Assembly (NCBI GenBank): GCA_021014325.1
Contig: CM037472.1
Coordinates: 36,046,234-36,110,233 of the forward strand
From: Plazaster borealis
Lineage: Eukaryota; Echinodermata; Asteroidea; Forcipulatida; Labidiasteridae
Direction of reading: 5' to 3'
DNA: 64,000 nt
A model generated the notes under the pieces. It searched no databases. It saw only the letters and a list, made by a program, of their open reading frames with translations, and was not told the origin of the DNA. A program made the position numbers and the translations under genes. The number at the start of each line of letters is the position of its first letter. Position 1 is the first letter of the stretch. Shown one piece after another: positions 12,401 through 27,400 of the stretch.

Positions 12401-15400
12401 ACTCATGTACACTGCGAACCTTACTAAATTGTATCTCCACCAAGCAGTTTCAAATCCTACTCATGTACATGGTGTTACCGCAAACCTTAATAGATTGTAT
12501 TTCCACCATGCAAAGTTTTAAATCCTACTCATGTACATGATGTTACTGCAAACTTTACTAGATTGTATCTCCACCATGCAAAGTTGCAAATTCTACTCAT
12601 GTACACTGCGAACCTTACTAAATTGTATCTCCACCAAGCAGTTTCAAATCCTACTCATGTACATGGTGTTACCGCAAACCTTACTAGATTGTATTTCCAC
12701 CATGCAAAGTTTTAAATCCTACTCATGTACATGATGTTACTGCAAACTTTACTAGATTGTATCTCCACCATACAAAGTTGCAAATCCTACTCATGTACAT
12801 GGTATTACTGCAAACCTTACTAGATTGTATTTCCACCATGCAAAGTTTCAAATCCTACTCATGTACATGGTATTACCACAAACCTTACTATATTGTATCT
12901 TCACCATGCAAAGTTTCAAATCCTACTCATGTACATGGTATTACCGCAAACCTTACTAGATTGTATTTCCACCATGCAAAGTTTCAAATCCTACTCATGT
13001 ACATGGTATTACTGCAAACCTTACTAGATTGTATTTCCACCATGCCAAGTTTTAAATCGTACTCATGTTGAGTGTTTGATGTTATTCCTTGCAGTGCATT
13101 CCGCGTGTTACTAGAGAATGATGAAGACAGACTGGGCGTCATCACGTACCATGGACTCAGCAGACTAGCGGATGTAAGTATTATCAACAACAACCTCTTA
13201 GAGTCATGAGAAGTTGTCTCACAATAATAAAAAATAAAAATAAAAATAATACACAACATTTATTATGCGCTTAATACGGATGTTTCTAAGCGCACCATTG
13301 TCTGACTACAAATGTTTTCCTGCAAGGTATGTGGAGCTACGTTTGAAGTATGAGGCCTATTCATTTATAGCACCATGCAATGGGTTACAAGGTGCTGTGG
13401 CGCATATGCTGCCGATCAAACCAGGAACACCGGGGCAAACCCCTTCTCTTTACGATAAGTGCACTTGGTTCTTTTACGTGCATTACACAACACACGGGAC
13501 CAACAGCTTTACGTCCCATCCGAAGGACGAAGCATGTGGTTAAGTGTCTTGCTTAAGGACATAAGTGTCACGACTGGGATTCAAACCAACACTCTGCTGA
13601 TCAGAAACACCAGAGCTTGAGTTCTGTGTTCTTATCCGCTCGGCCACGGCACGCCACATTGCTGAGTTCCATCTTGAGATGTCTCAGGAAAAAGAGACTT
13701 TGAAATCTCCTTTATACCCTTTTGCTGTGTAGCTATGTTGAAGTACACAGCTGAGGCAGATCATTTTAGAGGGATACTCAAAATTCAAGGTTTGATGCCT
13801 CATGGATGCAATGGAAGCAATTAAGTCCATGTCCCTGGTCATTGCCTTGAGTGCCCTTTGAAATGTTCCAGTACAAATTTTAATTTCCCTCATAGATCTA
13901 GAGGTGCCCTTTCCAAGGAGGAACTGCCATTCCCTTACCCATGAAGTATCTGGCCTAGGCCCAATTTCATAAACCACGTTAGCACAAAAAAATTGCTAAG
14001 CATAGAAAACTCTTGCTTAGGAAAAAATAGGTTACCAGCCAAAATACAATACAGTTACCATTGATGGGACTAGTACCCCACTAATTTCTTGCTAAGCAAA
14101 GAAACTTGCCTCGCAGAATTTGCTTAACAACTTTATGAAATTGGGCCCAGGACCCAATTTCATAGAGCTGCTTATGCATTAAATAATGCATTAAATAATG
14201 CTCAACATTTTTCTGCTGAGCACAAAATTATGAGCAGGACACCAGTCACAGATGGTACAAGTATTTTGTTTGGTGACCTTAGTCTGGTAAGCATAGATTT
14301 GTTGTGCTTAGCTACTTTTTGTGCTTAAGCAGCGCTATGAAATTGGGCCTTGCTTTAAGTGGCCATGTCAGTGCAACAATGTCGCTGTTGATTTCTCAGC
14401 AGCAGGCCATAACTAGAGTATGCCGATCCGCCAAAAGGTTGCAAACAATTAATGTGCAAAAATTATGTGTCAAAAAAAAAACGAGTTGAGAAAGTTTGTT
14501 TGTTTCTTCCGCCATTCATAATTTATTACAGTGAAATTGAATTCTGCATGGGAAAGGAATATGTTTTCGTAGTATTTCAAGCAATAAATCCTTAACAGTT
14601 ATGCTTATGTGTTTTTGGAACAAAATGTTGCAGTGTGTAGAAGGTCCTAGAGCCTTATACCGTTCTGCTTGGCACCTGGCGATAAAAGATGAAAACTGCT
14701 TTTTCTTAGCACTTTTGTTATAATTGCCTCCAGGTCGGATCTTTCTTAAACCTTCTCAGATAAACTGGTAGATTGAAACACCATTTTGTTGTTATTTATG
14801 GTTTAAAACAAAATTATCTAAACTTGTTGCCAAAGACAAAATTGCGTCGAAAATTGTTTTAATGTTTTTTTTTTAATGGCTCCCTCATTAATTTTTGAGC
14901 TGTGGACATTTTGCATGGTGTTAAATATAGCGTTGACTTCTTATGATTGATTTGTAGGCATTCAACACATTACACATGATGTACCAGGAGGCAACGGCCT
15001 GTCACGTCACTGGGGATCTGGTTGAGCTTCTCTCTATCACGCTGTTGACTCTACAATGTGCCGTCAAATACAGAGATAGAAAGGGTAGGTAATCAGACAA
15101 TCTAGGGTCACTGCTTTCTGTTAAGCTGCAGTGTTCTTACATCACGGTCGGTGTTTTCAATTCAATTCAATTCAAACTCACATTTATTTCTATACTTCAT
15201 GAACATTTCCAAACAATGCATAGCCCAAAAAATTATTGTAAAAAGTAACCATCAAATACAATTTGTACAAGGTAGGAAGTTAAATATAGTATGGAGGCAT
15301 CATCTAGAAGCCAGGGCTTGTGGCGAGATGCCTGATGGACAGACAAACAAACTTAGACACAGAAACAAGAACAAACGGACAGACAGGTTGAACAAAGACA

Positions 15401-18400
15401 TAAATGATAAAGCAAAAACAAAATAAGATAAGTAATGTAAAAAGAGAACATTTGCTGACTATCCGTAGTGAGAACAAACTTTGTCAGATACTGGAAGACG
15501 AGAGCTCTTTTGTAAGCACTTTTTAAGTTTAGCTGTGAAGGTTTGGGGTAGCGCAGTAAATGACGGAATGCAACTCGGTGAGGCTTGTTAAACAGTAATG
15601 AGACTAGCCTCTTGAATTATTTTAGTTTGAGAACTTTTCCTGCAAGAAAACATTCTATTAACCTTGCTACTGTCTGACCATTTCATATCATCCACATTGG
15701 TTTTGAATGATGGATAAACAATGCCAGCTTGCAATATGATATCATGTGGTAAATGCATCCACACAAAACATTTGTGTACATGTACATGCACGCAGTTAGC
15801 TCTGTTTACAGTTGTTTCACCATACACAACCAATGCAGTTGTGAATGGTTTCAAACGGTTGGTCAACTCACTGGAAAATGTTACAAAGAGTAGTAGGGTT
15901 GATGGTTGGGATTTTTTTTCAAAAAAAAGGGAATGTACCCAGTGTTTATTCAATTGTTTGTATGCATCTCGGGCGTCGCTGACCAATGATATTGAAGCAA
16001 CTACATAAAATGCCAGTGTGACGTAAGCTAAAAGCCTGGAACAATAACAACAGATTTTGTAGAAGAGGCACTTGATGTCTTTTGCCAAGTATTGTTTCAA
16101 TTCCTACTTTGATTTCAATGTTGTTTAATAGACCCGTTGCATTCGCCCCCATTGCTGAGGTCAAACACTGGTAGCGCACACCTGTGTATGCGCCATGCAC
16201 AACTCTCAGCCAATGAGAGGTCCGTCTTTGCCCTCAGTGAGGGCGCTGTTTGAGCTGCTGACATCATATGCAAGGGGTCTAAGTAAAGTAAAGTCTGTCC
16301 CGAGCCAATATGGCTCATCAGGCCGGTGTTTATACCCGGTTTCCTTGGCATTAAACAACTGAGAATATTTATATTCCCCCTGGATGATGCCAGTCCATCG
16401 CAGGTTACTCCCCAGCTCTCGCCAGTACCCATTTTTTCTCCTGGGTGGAGAGAAGCAATTATGATAAAGTGCCGTGCTCAAGGACACATTGTCATGACCA
16501 GGACTCGAACCCACACTTTGCTGATCAGAAACACCAGAGCTTGAGTCTGGTGCTCTTAACCACTCGGCCACGACACGCCATGGGGTCTTCATGTTTGAAA
16601 TTGTGATATCGACTTTGTTTTTTGTTATAAACTAAGATTATAACATTTGTGTATTTGACAGATGTGAAGCAGTCGTTATTACAGTGGCAGGAGCGGTTGG
16701 AATTTGCCCAGAAGCTGTTAACGTTACTCAACTGCTACACCCCGGATAATGTCAGGAAAGAAAGTCTTGGTAAGTTGAACCTTGCTGTGCATGATGAGGC
16801 CAAGCGTACAAATGTCAAGAGGCTTGTGTGGCAATGTACCACTAGGTGATATGGAGTGACTCACATACACCTGACATCCAGTCCAATTTAATCGGAATCG
16901 TCACAATTTTTAAGTTATAAAACCCTTGAAAAATCTTAACGATCCGATTCCTGAAAACATGCAGATACAAAAAAAGAGGATGCTATTTCACTGACAGTTG
17001 GATAAAAGAAGAAAAAAAAGGGCGCTATTTACTTATGGTCCTGTGCCACTTTGTAAAAATGACATGAATGAAGTGCAATAGAGAATTTTTTTTTTTTTGA
17101 GATGCAATATTATGCGATTTGTTTAAGCAAGATGGGTAAAAAACACCCCCCCCCCCACAAATTAGTTACAGAAATTTGGCAAGGAATACATTCAACGATT
17201 TATATGTGCAACGAGATCAAGAAAGGGTGATAACTGTTTCTTTTCTCAAGGTCTGTAGGCGTGACTTGCAGGTCGACTTAAAGGTGTTCCTATTTCTGAC
17301 TTTTCAATGTTGGCAGGTATGGATTCAGGAAGATAACCTGTTGAAACGCCCAGCAGAGTTCAGATTTTAGGGCAGTGGAAATTGTTTTCTAGACCAAGTA
17401 TGTGTTATGAAAAGCGCCAGACTACAGGACTTGTTGGTTTTCTAGGGTTACTGGCTCAACGGCCAAATTAGTGGACCTCTGGCCAATGGTCCATTTTGAA
17501 CCCTGACTGCCATTGTGTCCCATATTTGAACATGTTGACATTGTCTCTACAGCTTTACTCTTCTTATTTACTGAAACAAAACATCTTTCTTGTCTCTAGA
17601 TTGTAGTCGGGATAAATCTGTTTCTGTCTGTTATTTTCAAGTTGACCCATTTCTGAAGGAGTGTACATCTGTTGACTGTTGTTTATTATGTGTAGTTTGG
17701 ATATTTCTCCAAATGTGTTTAGATGTGTGTTAATTTAATTTATTCATATAATCAATTGCTTGATACAATAGACCCCTTACACGTGACGTCACAAGACCCA
17801 AACAGCACCCTTGCTGAGGTCAATGAAGACCTATCATTGGCTGACAGTTGTGGGCGGCGCGTACACGCGTGTCGTTTCCATTGTTTGACCTCAGCGATGG
17901 CAGCCAATGCAAGGGGTCTATTAATCTACTGGAATGTTTTTTATTTCAAACCTTTCCCTAGTAGCCTATATTGTTGGTATTTATTTTCATGGTTTGTTGT
18001 TCATGTATTAAATTTTATGATCAAATTTGCTTTCTTATTCCACATGTTTTTTTTGTTTTTGTTTTTAAATTGTTATTGTTACTGTTAAGCTTATAATGTT
18101 TTAATCATTATTTGTGTTTTATCCAAACACTGATGTGTGTTTAGCACTGTATACTCAGTACTTTCCTGAGCCCTGTGAAAAAGAAAATCCCCAGGCATAT
18201 TATTAAGGTGGGATTTGAACCCTCGACCTTTGCCATTCTAGAGCAGATGTCTTACCACTAGACCACCGAGCTTGCCCAGTAGCTAGAGGAACAGTTCCAA
18301 TCCTATATTTCTTGTTTGTATACATTGTTGTATCTGCTCCATGGAGTTTTTTCTCATCTAACGGATCATGCGTTTTAACAAGTTAAATAACTCAGCATTT

Positions 18401-21400
18401 TTTTGACAATTGATCTGCAGCTCTACTGAACGAACTGGTAACCCTCTACCCAAGGGAATGTGTACAAAGACTGGTACCCATCATCCTTCATGCTCATCAC
18501 CACTTCCAGACAAATAACATCCCATGTAAGTTTACTGCCGTAAATCCAAATTGAATACTGCTGTTGGGTAACACTTAACCCCTTGAAGACGGAAGGCGGC
18601 TATGCCCGCTAATCGGGGTCCGGAATTTTGTGGATAGTGTACGTGGTAAGCCCTGGAATGCAGTCTGCTGCCGGTGCAGCTGTGAGCAAACAAAGGCTGC
18701 TGTGCAGTCATGCGTGTAAGCCGGGCATTGAGGCCGGATAATACCGGCGTCAAGGGGTTAAAAGAAAGAAAAAAAAGAAGTTTTTTAAAGAATTTATTTT
18801 GTTAACACTCCTACTCTTGGTCAAACCATTCAACTGCGCAGGTTGTTTATGGTGGCAAAACTATGGACAGAATTGACTCTGCACCGTGTAGATGCATTCA
18901 CCACATGATATTAAATTGCAGGCTGGCATAGTTTGTTGTTTTTTAAAACCATAGTGGGCGGTATTAAATGTTCAGATAGTAAGAGGGTTGACTGTGTACT
19001 GTGTAGATGCATTCACCACATGATATATTGCTGGCTGGCATAGTTTATCTATCATTCAAAACCACAGTGAATGATATTGAAGGATCAGGCAGTAAGAGGG
19101 TTGACTGTGTATTGTGTGGTTGCATTCACCACATGATATCATATTGCAGGCTGGCATAGTTTTTCTATCATTCAAAACCACAGTGGACGATAGTGAATGG
19201 TCAGACAGTAGGAGGGTTGACTGTGTACTGTGTAGATGCATTCACCACATGATATCATCTTGCAGGCTGGCATAGTTTATCTATCATTCAAAACCACAGT
19301 GAATGATGTTGAATGATGTTGAATGATGTTGAATGATGTTGATTAGTGTTGATTAGTCAGTAGGAGGGTTATTTTAATAAACATTCATATATTTTCTGGT
19401 GTTTTCAAACTTCAAACAAATATCACCATTTAATTTTCTGCTACTTATGGTTGCCCTGCTTTGAATTATAGGAAGAAACCTTTTGGCATTACTCACTTTG
19501 AAACGATTGCATATTATTATAATGTTCATATTAAATCTGTATTTTGTTTGCGTGTATCAGTGTCCACAGGTCCATATTTCCCAAGACGTATGCCAAAGCC
19601 TGCCCCTAACAAGACCAGCATCAGACCTCCAAGACCAGAGCTTCAGATGTTTCTTCACCCCAGCCAACTGGAGACGTCTCATGTAAGGCTTTAGAGAACA
19701 ACTCCAAGGTCAAATTCAGTTTAGCGATCTACTCATTTTCCAATAGATGGAGTCCATATCAAAACGGGGAAAACATTTTCAAGTCTAAAACCTCACTTCA
19801 GAATGGTTTAAAATGCCACTGTGTTTTATACTCTGCAATTTTTGTCAACATCCAAATGCGCTCGATGACGTTACATTTCAAATGGTCTGTAAATTTTTGT
19901 GCAGAGAATTTTCAGCTCATTCCTGAATTCTGATGATATTCAATAAAAATGGCATTGAATTTGTTTATGACCGGCGCAGACATTTTTCTTTGGAATGTAC
20001 AAACTTATTCGTTTTGGATGTCCGATGACGACCTGTTTCAAATTTCACTATGAAGGAGTATCAAATCAAATGCAATTTTACACCGTTTTAATGTGTGGTT
20101 AGAAAGTTGTAATTTTTGCCCCACTTTCATTAGGGCTCTTTCTATTGGAAAATGAGTGCACAGCAATATCGAATTCGCCCTTTGAGCCCCTTTTTAACAA
20201 CCTTGTCAAACTTTCATCAGTAGACATACTTTGATGAAACATTTGCAGCCGGGTTATAAGCTTGGTTTAGGGAAAATGTTAAATCTTGTACCTAAAAAAA
20301 ATGGTAATTGGCGCTGCGCAACATGGTCTGGTTTTTATTTTTTGGGAAAAAAACAACTTTGTTGCTGGTTGAAGTTACAGGAGAAAAGAAACCATGAATG
20401 CATGATTGATAAATTACTCGAATAGCTCAACCGATTACCTAGCTTTGTGAGGGATCATTCTTTTGGGTGATGTTCGGGCATGTTGTTGGGTACATTGTCA
20501 TGTTTATGATGAAAATTGTGATCCTGTTAGATGTCACAGACCTCAAGTTTCACACCTATTCTTGGTAACATTTTCCAGCGAGGTGACCAACCATTTCAAA
20601 CTGTTCACCTGCATGGGTTTTGTATGGTGGCACAACTGTGCACAGAACTAACTTTTTACTTGTGTGTACTGGGTGTATGCATTCACCACATGATATGGTA
20701 TTGCAGGCTTGCATAGTTTGCATTCAAAACTATGTGGATGATATTGAATGGTAAGACAGTAGGAGGGTTGACTGTACGGTATAGATGCATTCACCACATG
20801 ATATGGTATTGCAGGCTTGCATAGTTTATTTAGCATTCAAAACTATGTGGCTGATATTGAATGGTAAGACAGTAGGAGGGTTGACTGTACGGTATAGATG
20901 CATTCACCACATGATATGGTATTGCAGGCTTGCATAGTTTATTTAGCATTCAAAACTATGTGGATGATATTAAATTATAAGACAGTAGGAGGGTTGACTG
21001 TACGGTATAGATGCATTCACCACATGATAATTATGGTATAGACGATGTGACCTCTGACATCACTCGAAAACCATAACACGATGTGCGCGCATGTCGCCGG
21101 GCAAAACCTTTGTGTACTTGACAGCCAGCTAGAAAGTACACGCAGTCTTACCATGAGTACGCGTCTTCTTGCCCGGCGGAACATGACTTGGACAGTGTTT
21201 TGTCAAGAGAGGGCGGTTTGAATGTAAACAGAGGTCACATCGTCTATTGCAGGCTGGCATAGTTTATTTAGAATTTCAATGATGTGGATGATATTTAATG
21301 GCCGGACAATAGGAGGGAAAAAGATAAATAATAAAAAATAAGAATTAATGATCAAAATTATGTGTATGTGTCTTAACAGGGTTCGGATCCAGCGTATGAT

Positions 21401-24400
21401 GCAGCATTGAGGGAGTACTTCCTACCGTATCATCAGCTTGTAGAGACGCTGTGTCATACTGCCCTCAACGTCAACCTATTCACTGAGGATACCATCAACC
21501 TTAGTAAGTAGTCAGTTACCTACCGTTTGGTCGAGTTAGTAGTGCTGATAGAGGGGGCTATCACACCAGCATGTTGCACCCTGTAAAAGACTGGCTGGAG
21601 TTTGTGGCGTGTCGTGGCCGAGCGGTTTAGTTCACTGGATCCAAGCTCTGGTGTTGTCAGCCGCAGAGTGTGTCCAAAACTCTGGAACTCTTTACCATTT
21701 AATATCCGAGTTACAGAATCTCTGGACATTTTCAAAAGCATGCTTTAGACACATTTGTTTGGCATTGCTTATGACTGACTCTATATATTTTGTTCATCCA
21801 CTTGTGTTTTATCAGTGTGCAAATCTCTCTTTAATGTTATATTTGGTTTTACCCTTACGCCGATGTGTATTAAGAACTGTATACTCTGTACTTTCGCGAG
21901 TCCTGTGAAAAAAATCCACAGGCTTATTGCTCGAATGGGATTCGAACCCATGACCTTTGCCATTCTAGAGCAGACGTCTTACCCAACTAGACCACCGAGC
22001 TAGCCCGGTAGCTAGAGGCAGTTCGAATCCTATATTTTAGCAGCGAGTGCCGCAACAATTTAATAGATGTTAAATTTGCATCGGGGATAAAGAATATTAT
22101 ATTTGGTTTTACCCTCTCTTTAATGTGCTCTTAATTACATCCCCTGTATACTTTGATTAACTAAGTATCTTGTAATGTATGCTTTTCTTAAATTTCATTT
22201 TTTTCCAGCGCCTCGGAAATATGTTTGGTCATACATTGTAGATAGGCACTTTACAAATTTGGTATTATTATTATTATTATTATTATTAATTGCAGGTGGG
22301 TTGGTGGCTCTGGAGGGTGTACCCCTTCAGCTTGACTGGTTTGCCAAGCTGTGGAAACTCATCTACCATTCTGAGGTATAGTAATTAACACACTTTATAT
22401 ACCACACATACAAATCCTCATAACTTGATTGGTGGAACACGTGTCATGTGTCATCCTTTACTTTACCATGTATGCTGCCACGACGCTACAAAATTTATAT
22501 CTCCAGTTCTTCTCAAAATAATCACTTCATAGATTGTATACACGGTGTCACACGCGGTGTCCACTGTAAATCTTTATTTCCTTGTACCTTCACTATGCAC
22601 CTTCACCATGCAAACCTTCAAATCATTTCAACAATGTATTTGCTTTGGGGTTGGTTTGGTATCGACTAGCTGACACTGAGTGTTAGAGCTTTCAGAATCA
22701 ACTAACTTTAGGGGCTTGTTCATTGTGTGTTGTTGTTTTTTTTTTTTTGAGATGATGTTCATTCCAAATCTTAAGTCAACAAGGAACAAAATTTGTTCCT
22801 TTGAGATTTGACTTTGGTTTTTAGTTTTGTGATTAAAAACTAAAGTTATCTTTGCAATTAGGTATCAAACTTTAAGATACCACACACACTCAGGAAAAGT
22901 GCTTGTTGTTGGGACTTCTGTTTTGCTGGTAATATTCTAATGAAAAGTGACTTTGTATATCAATAATTTAACGGTGTATTCCATTTCTGCTCTGTCTTGA
23001 TTCTTTTCTCATGTTATTTCCTGACAGGGAAGCGATAAGACTGGTGTGCAGCTGCTCTGTAGCCTCCATACATTCCATGACTATGTAGATGGTATCCTAC
23101 TAGATGAGAGGACATCCTTCAACAATCCAGATATCAACTCATTCTTCTGTATATTCTTCCCTAAGGTGAGTACAGTATTCTTTAGTGTATTCTGTGAAGT
23201 ACTCTGGAAAATATTCTGTAGAGTAATCTTTAATAATATTCTGTATTTTCCCATGGATTCCATTTCTTTGATGAAGTGATGTCACGATAAGAGAATGTAT
23301 TCATGTAGGCCAAAGTATTCTGTAGAGCATTTTGTAGAATATTCTGTAGAATATTCTGTGGAATATGCTGTAAGAGTATTCTGTAAAGTATTCTGTAGAG
23401 TAGTCTGCAGAGAGTAGTCTGTAATAATATTCTGTATTTTTCTATGGGTTCCATTTCTTTGATGAAGCGATGTCATTATATGGGAATGTATTCATTTAGG
23501 CCACTTTACAGTGGAATAAGCATTGTATTCTGTGGCTTCCCTGTGGCTTTGTATGGTATTCTGTTTCTTTTTCTATTGTATTTTGTATCTTTTTTTTAAT
23601 TGCAGTTTTTGTGCTTTGAAATCAGCTGGTGTAACTTTTCCATTTTCATTATGTGCCATTTCCTGTTGTATTTTGTTTCTTCTATTGCATTATGTGTTAT
23701 TAATTTTGTGTGAAAAATGTCTTTCAGATCTGCATCAAAATATTTGTTTGAAATTGTATTCCTTTTCCCCACAGTACAGATTGTTGCTTTTTGCTGTCAT
23801 TCAATGCTGTGTGTATAACAACTATCAAATGACTTCTTCCTTAAAATTGAAGATTTATAATATTGCAGTTTATTTTAATTATTTAGGTGTGGGTACAATT
23901 GTTGTGTTATGTTATCGGTAAGGTTACTTCACTGACACATTTTTAAATAAAAGGGAGTATTAATGTTTAAACCTTTAAAAAGCTGTTCCTTATTGAGTGG
24001 CCACAATCTGATTATCTGGAAGGAGTCAATAGATTAAGGACATTAATGACAGTTGTTTTGGTCACAGTAGAATCCATTTGTGGCCACCAGCAATGGGTTG
24101 ATTGTATAGAAGTGTGGCAAGGCTTTGTGTATACATACCTTTATGTCACTTACCTTCTTGCTCAGGCCAGGCTTTGTGTGGACTGCCTTTTGACTGCCTG
24201 AATAATTAAGAGTTCATTATAATGATGATTGCTAAACTGCAATGTGTATACATACCTTTATGTCACTTTATCTTCTTGCTCAGGCCTGTGATTTCTCAGG
24301 ACTTTTCCCGATTTCAGGATTTCTACACAGAGCTTCCTTTGCCTTTCAACTTTTCTGAAACAATTTTAACTTGTTCCCAAGCCTCTACAGGGTTTTCCCC

Positions 24401-27400
24401 TTAACTTTTTTAGTGACTAGCCAGCGGGACCAGTTAGCTTTTCATTTCACTAGGCCGTCTGCTTTTTCACTTGTCCATAATTCATATTAAATATGGGTGC
24501 TTTTCAAAACTGAACAAGCCAGCGGGACCACTTGGAGTGAATTTTGACTGGTCCTGAGGTCTTTTAACTGGCGTTTGGCCAGTGGACCACTGTTAAGGGA
24601 GAACGCTGCTCTAGTTTTCCATTTGTGGTGATGTTGAGAGATTTATGACTGTAACACCCTGCACATTCAGGAAGTTTTCTTGACCAAAAAGAGACCCTCA
24701 ACCACCTTTAGGATTTTTCATTTATGTACAATCTCATCCCTTCTGTTCTTGTCCATGTTGTTCCTGGGAAGGACAGGAAATTATGTCACCTCAAAAACAT
24801 TGATAAGCACATAGTATTATTGCTTAAGAAGAATTGGGGTACAAGCCTAAGTACTTTGTAATTTACATTAGTGGTGACAGGTTCCCTGCTATTTTTTTTT
24901 TTTTTCTCAAATAAAAAGGGCTTAGCAAGATTTTCTGCTGAAGCAGATTTGTTTATATCTAAGATGACTTATCATCTGGCTCTTGTTATGACAGGTGTAC
25001 AAACAAATCCTGTGCAATACCTGGGAGTCGGTAGTAGACTCTATCATCTGTGGCATACTAGGGGAGACGGAAGACGTTGATCGCTACAAGCAAGACGAAC
25101 TGAAGCTCATGGCTTATAAACTCAACGGGGTAAGTACCACGCTGGAAGATTGCATCCCATGTTCCCTTCCCCAACCATCTGCCCTCCCTCCCCCCCACCA
25201 TCTTGCCTCTCCCCCGACCATCTTCCCTCTCCCCCAACCATCTTCCCTCTCCCCAACCATCATTCCCCGTCAAAACCAGACAAACTGGATTAGAAGTATG
25301 CTAAAAGAAACACTGTAGTAATATCTAAGAAAAGATTCGGGAGAGATTGCATTGATGAGGGTTGGCCATGTGGGTGGTTTTACTCAGTACTGATGAATGC
25401 AATGATTTGCTTGAGTTTTGTGTACAGGTTGTAGGAGGTTATTCTTTCGACCGGGGGTTTAATTACTGGCGAGGAAAACGGCTTTTTACTTTCCGTTTAC
25501 GATACAATTGCCTTTTTATTTGTCATTGGACAAAATGATCTGAAATATGGAGAGGAACAAGCCTAAGTTCACCTAAGTTGAGCCCTCTGTGAATGTATAA
25601 TACACGTCTGTGAGGGCGCTACAACTTAGTTGGTAAATTAGCATTACAAAGAAAGTGGAATTTAACAATGGTGGTCAGCGGATGAATGTATAGAACGGAT
25701 CTAATAATGAAAAAGAAACAAGGGGGTGTTCTGATCTGTCACATGTATGTATTTGGACTTTGTATTTGTCTTGTGTTGTTTTTTTGTTTTTTTTAATTGC
25801 ATGTTTTGCTATGTGAATAAAGAACACTGAACTGAACTGTGCAAATTTTCAAATTGTTATTAAATTTGTTATTTAAAACTCATTGATTTCCTTCACTGGG
25901 TGAAAGGGATGCGCCACTTAAAAAATATGGAAATACATTTTGAAAGAGGGACTCAGAAAGCAGTCGCACGTCGGTGTAAGGGTAGAACCAAAACGATAGG
26001 ATTCTTTATCCCTCATGCATTTATTAATAATAATAATAATAATAATACGCAGTTCTTATACAGCGCTTTATACTCCCGATGGGTGTCTCAAAGCGCTCAG
26101 TATTTTTTCCAATACAAGGTAAGTGGAGTTACGTGTTGAAGTATGAGACCTAAATATTCCTTTGCATAGCACCATGTAATGGTTTACAAGGTGCTGTGGC
26201 GCAATATTGCAGCCAATCAAACCAGGAACACCGGGGCGAACCCCTTCTCTTTACGATAAGTGCACTGGGTTCTTTTACATGCTTTACACAACACACAGGA
26301 CCTACGGCTTAACGTCCCATCTGAAGGACGAAGCATGTGGTTAAGTGTCTTGCTTAAGGACACAAGTGTCACGACTGGGATTCGAACCCACACTCTGCTG
26401 ATCAGAAACACCAGAGCTTGAGTTCGGTGTTCTTGTCCGCTCGGCCATGACACACACACATTACATCTATTAAATTTGAAAACCTGCATTAATTTATTTT
26501 GTTGTTTGCCGTGTTTCAGGATATCCGAGCCCTTCTCTTGATGTTCTCTGTAGTGCCCCCTCGAGCCATGAATCCTCACTTCCCACCCGCCCTCCAACAC
26601 ATCCTGACAGCCTGCAGAAGAGACAGAGAAGCCAGGTTGGCCGAGGTCACTAGAGTTCAAAGGTCGGAACCAGAGGTCATTGACAAGGAGGAGGTCAGCG
26701 GTGAGGAGAGTGATCAAGGTACGGTAGGAATCTTGGGCGGTTTTTTGGTCGCTGAAAATGCATTCTTGATAAAAAATACAGACAGATATTACCGATGCAA
26801 AGTTACTCACTTCACAGGTTCTGACAAAATTCAAGCTGTTTTTTTATTGGGGAGCATTAAATTTTTTGCGGTGGGCTGACTTTTTACATTTTGAAAGGTT
26901 TTTGTTATATTTTTTTTTCTTCAATCAAACAGTTCTAGTTTCCTTCCTCTTAAATATGAATTATGTATGGGTTTGCATGGATGTTTGTGTTTTGTTGTCA
27001 TTTAGCCTTTGAGAAACACTCCACTACTTGGAAACGTATGGCCATTGATAATATTTTGTAAATTACATTTAATGAAAAAGTAAATCAGAAAGTTTAAGAC
27101 ATATTAGCAGCTTGATAATAATTATTGGTATCTCCTTTTTATCAAAGATGCTGACTCGGAGGCTGTCCCCAGAAAGAAAATCAAGTTGAGTCCAGAAAGT
27201 GCAGAGACACAAGAGAGGAATTCTCCCGAAGCTTCCACCAAAGACCAAGAGAAGACGGAACCTGATGAAGTCACCCCGCCAGAGAATGACGAAACCGAGC
27301 AGAAGGAGACGAGAGAGTCTGCCAGCCCTCATGACAGCAGCGTCAAAGAAGATGCAAAAGAGAAGGACACAACGGAAGAGAGTAAGCAGCTGTCGTCAGA

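Noticed and set aside
12043..12734. Series of near-identical 67-residue open frames
   Set aside because: They are the minisatellite read in one frame. The period is not tied to codon use and the frames overlap USP34 intron sequence.
12138..13075. CRISPR-like array
   Set aside because: Whole units repeat without unique spacers, and the context is a eukaryotic intron.
15588..16100. 170-residue open frame on the - strand
   Set aside because: It overlaps a dispersed repeat copy and a USP34 intron, with no splice sites or recognisable domain.
23523..23921. 132-residue open frame in a USP34 intron
   Set aside because: Composition is that of T-rich DNA (Phe/Leu/Cys-rich) with no family motif or splice support.
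26217..26834. 205-residue - strand frame
   Set aside because: It runs antisense through a USP34 exon and a SINE.
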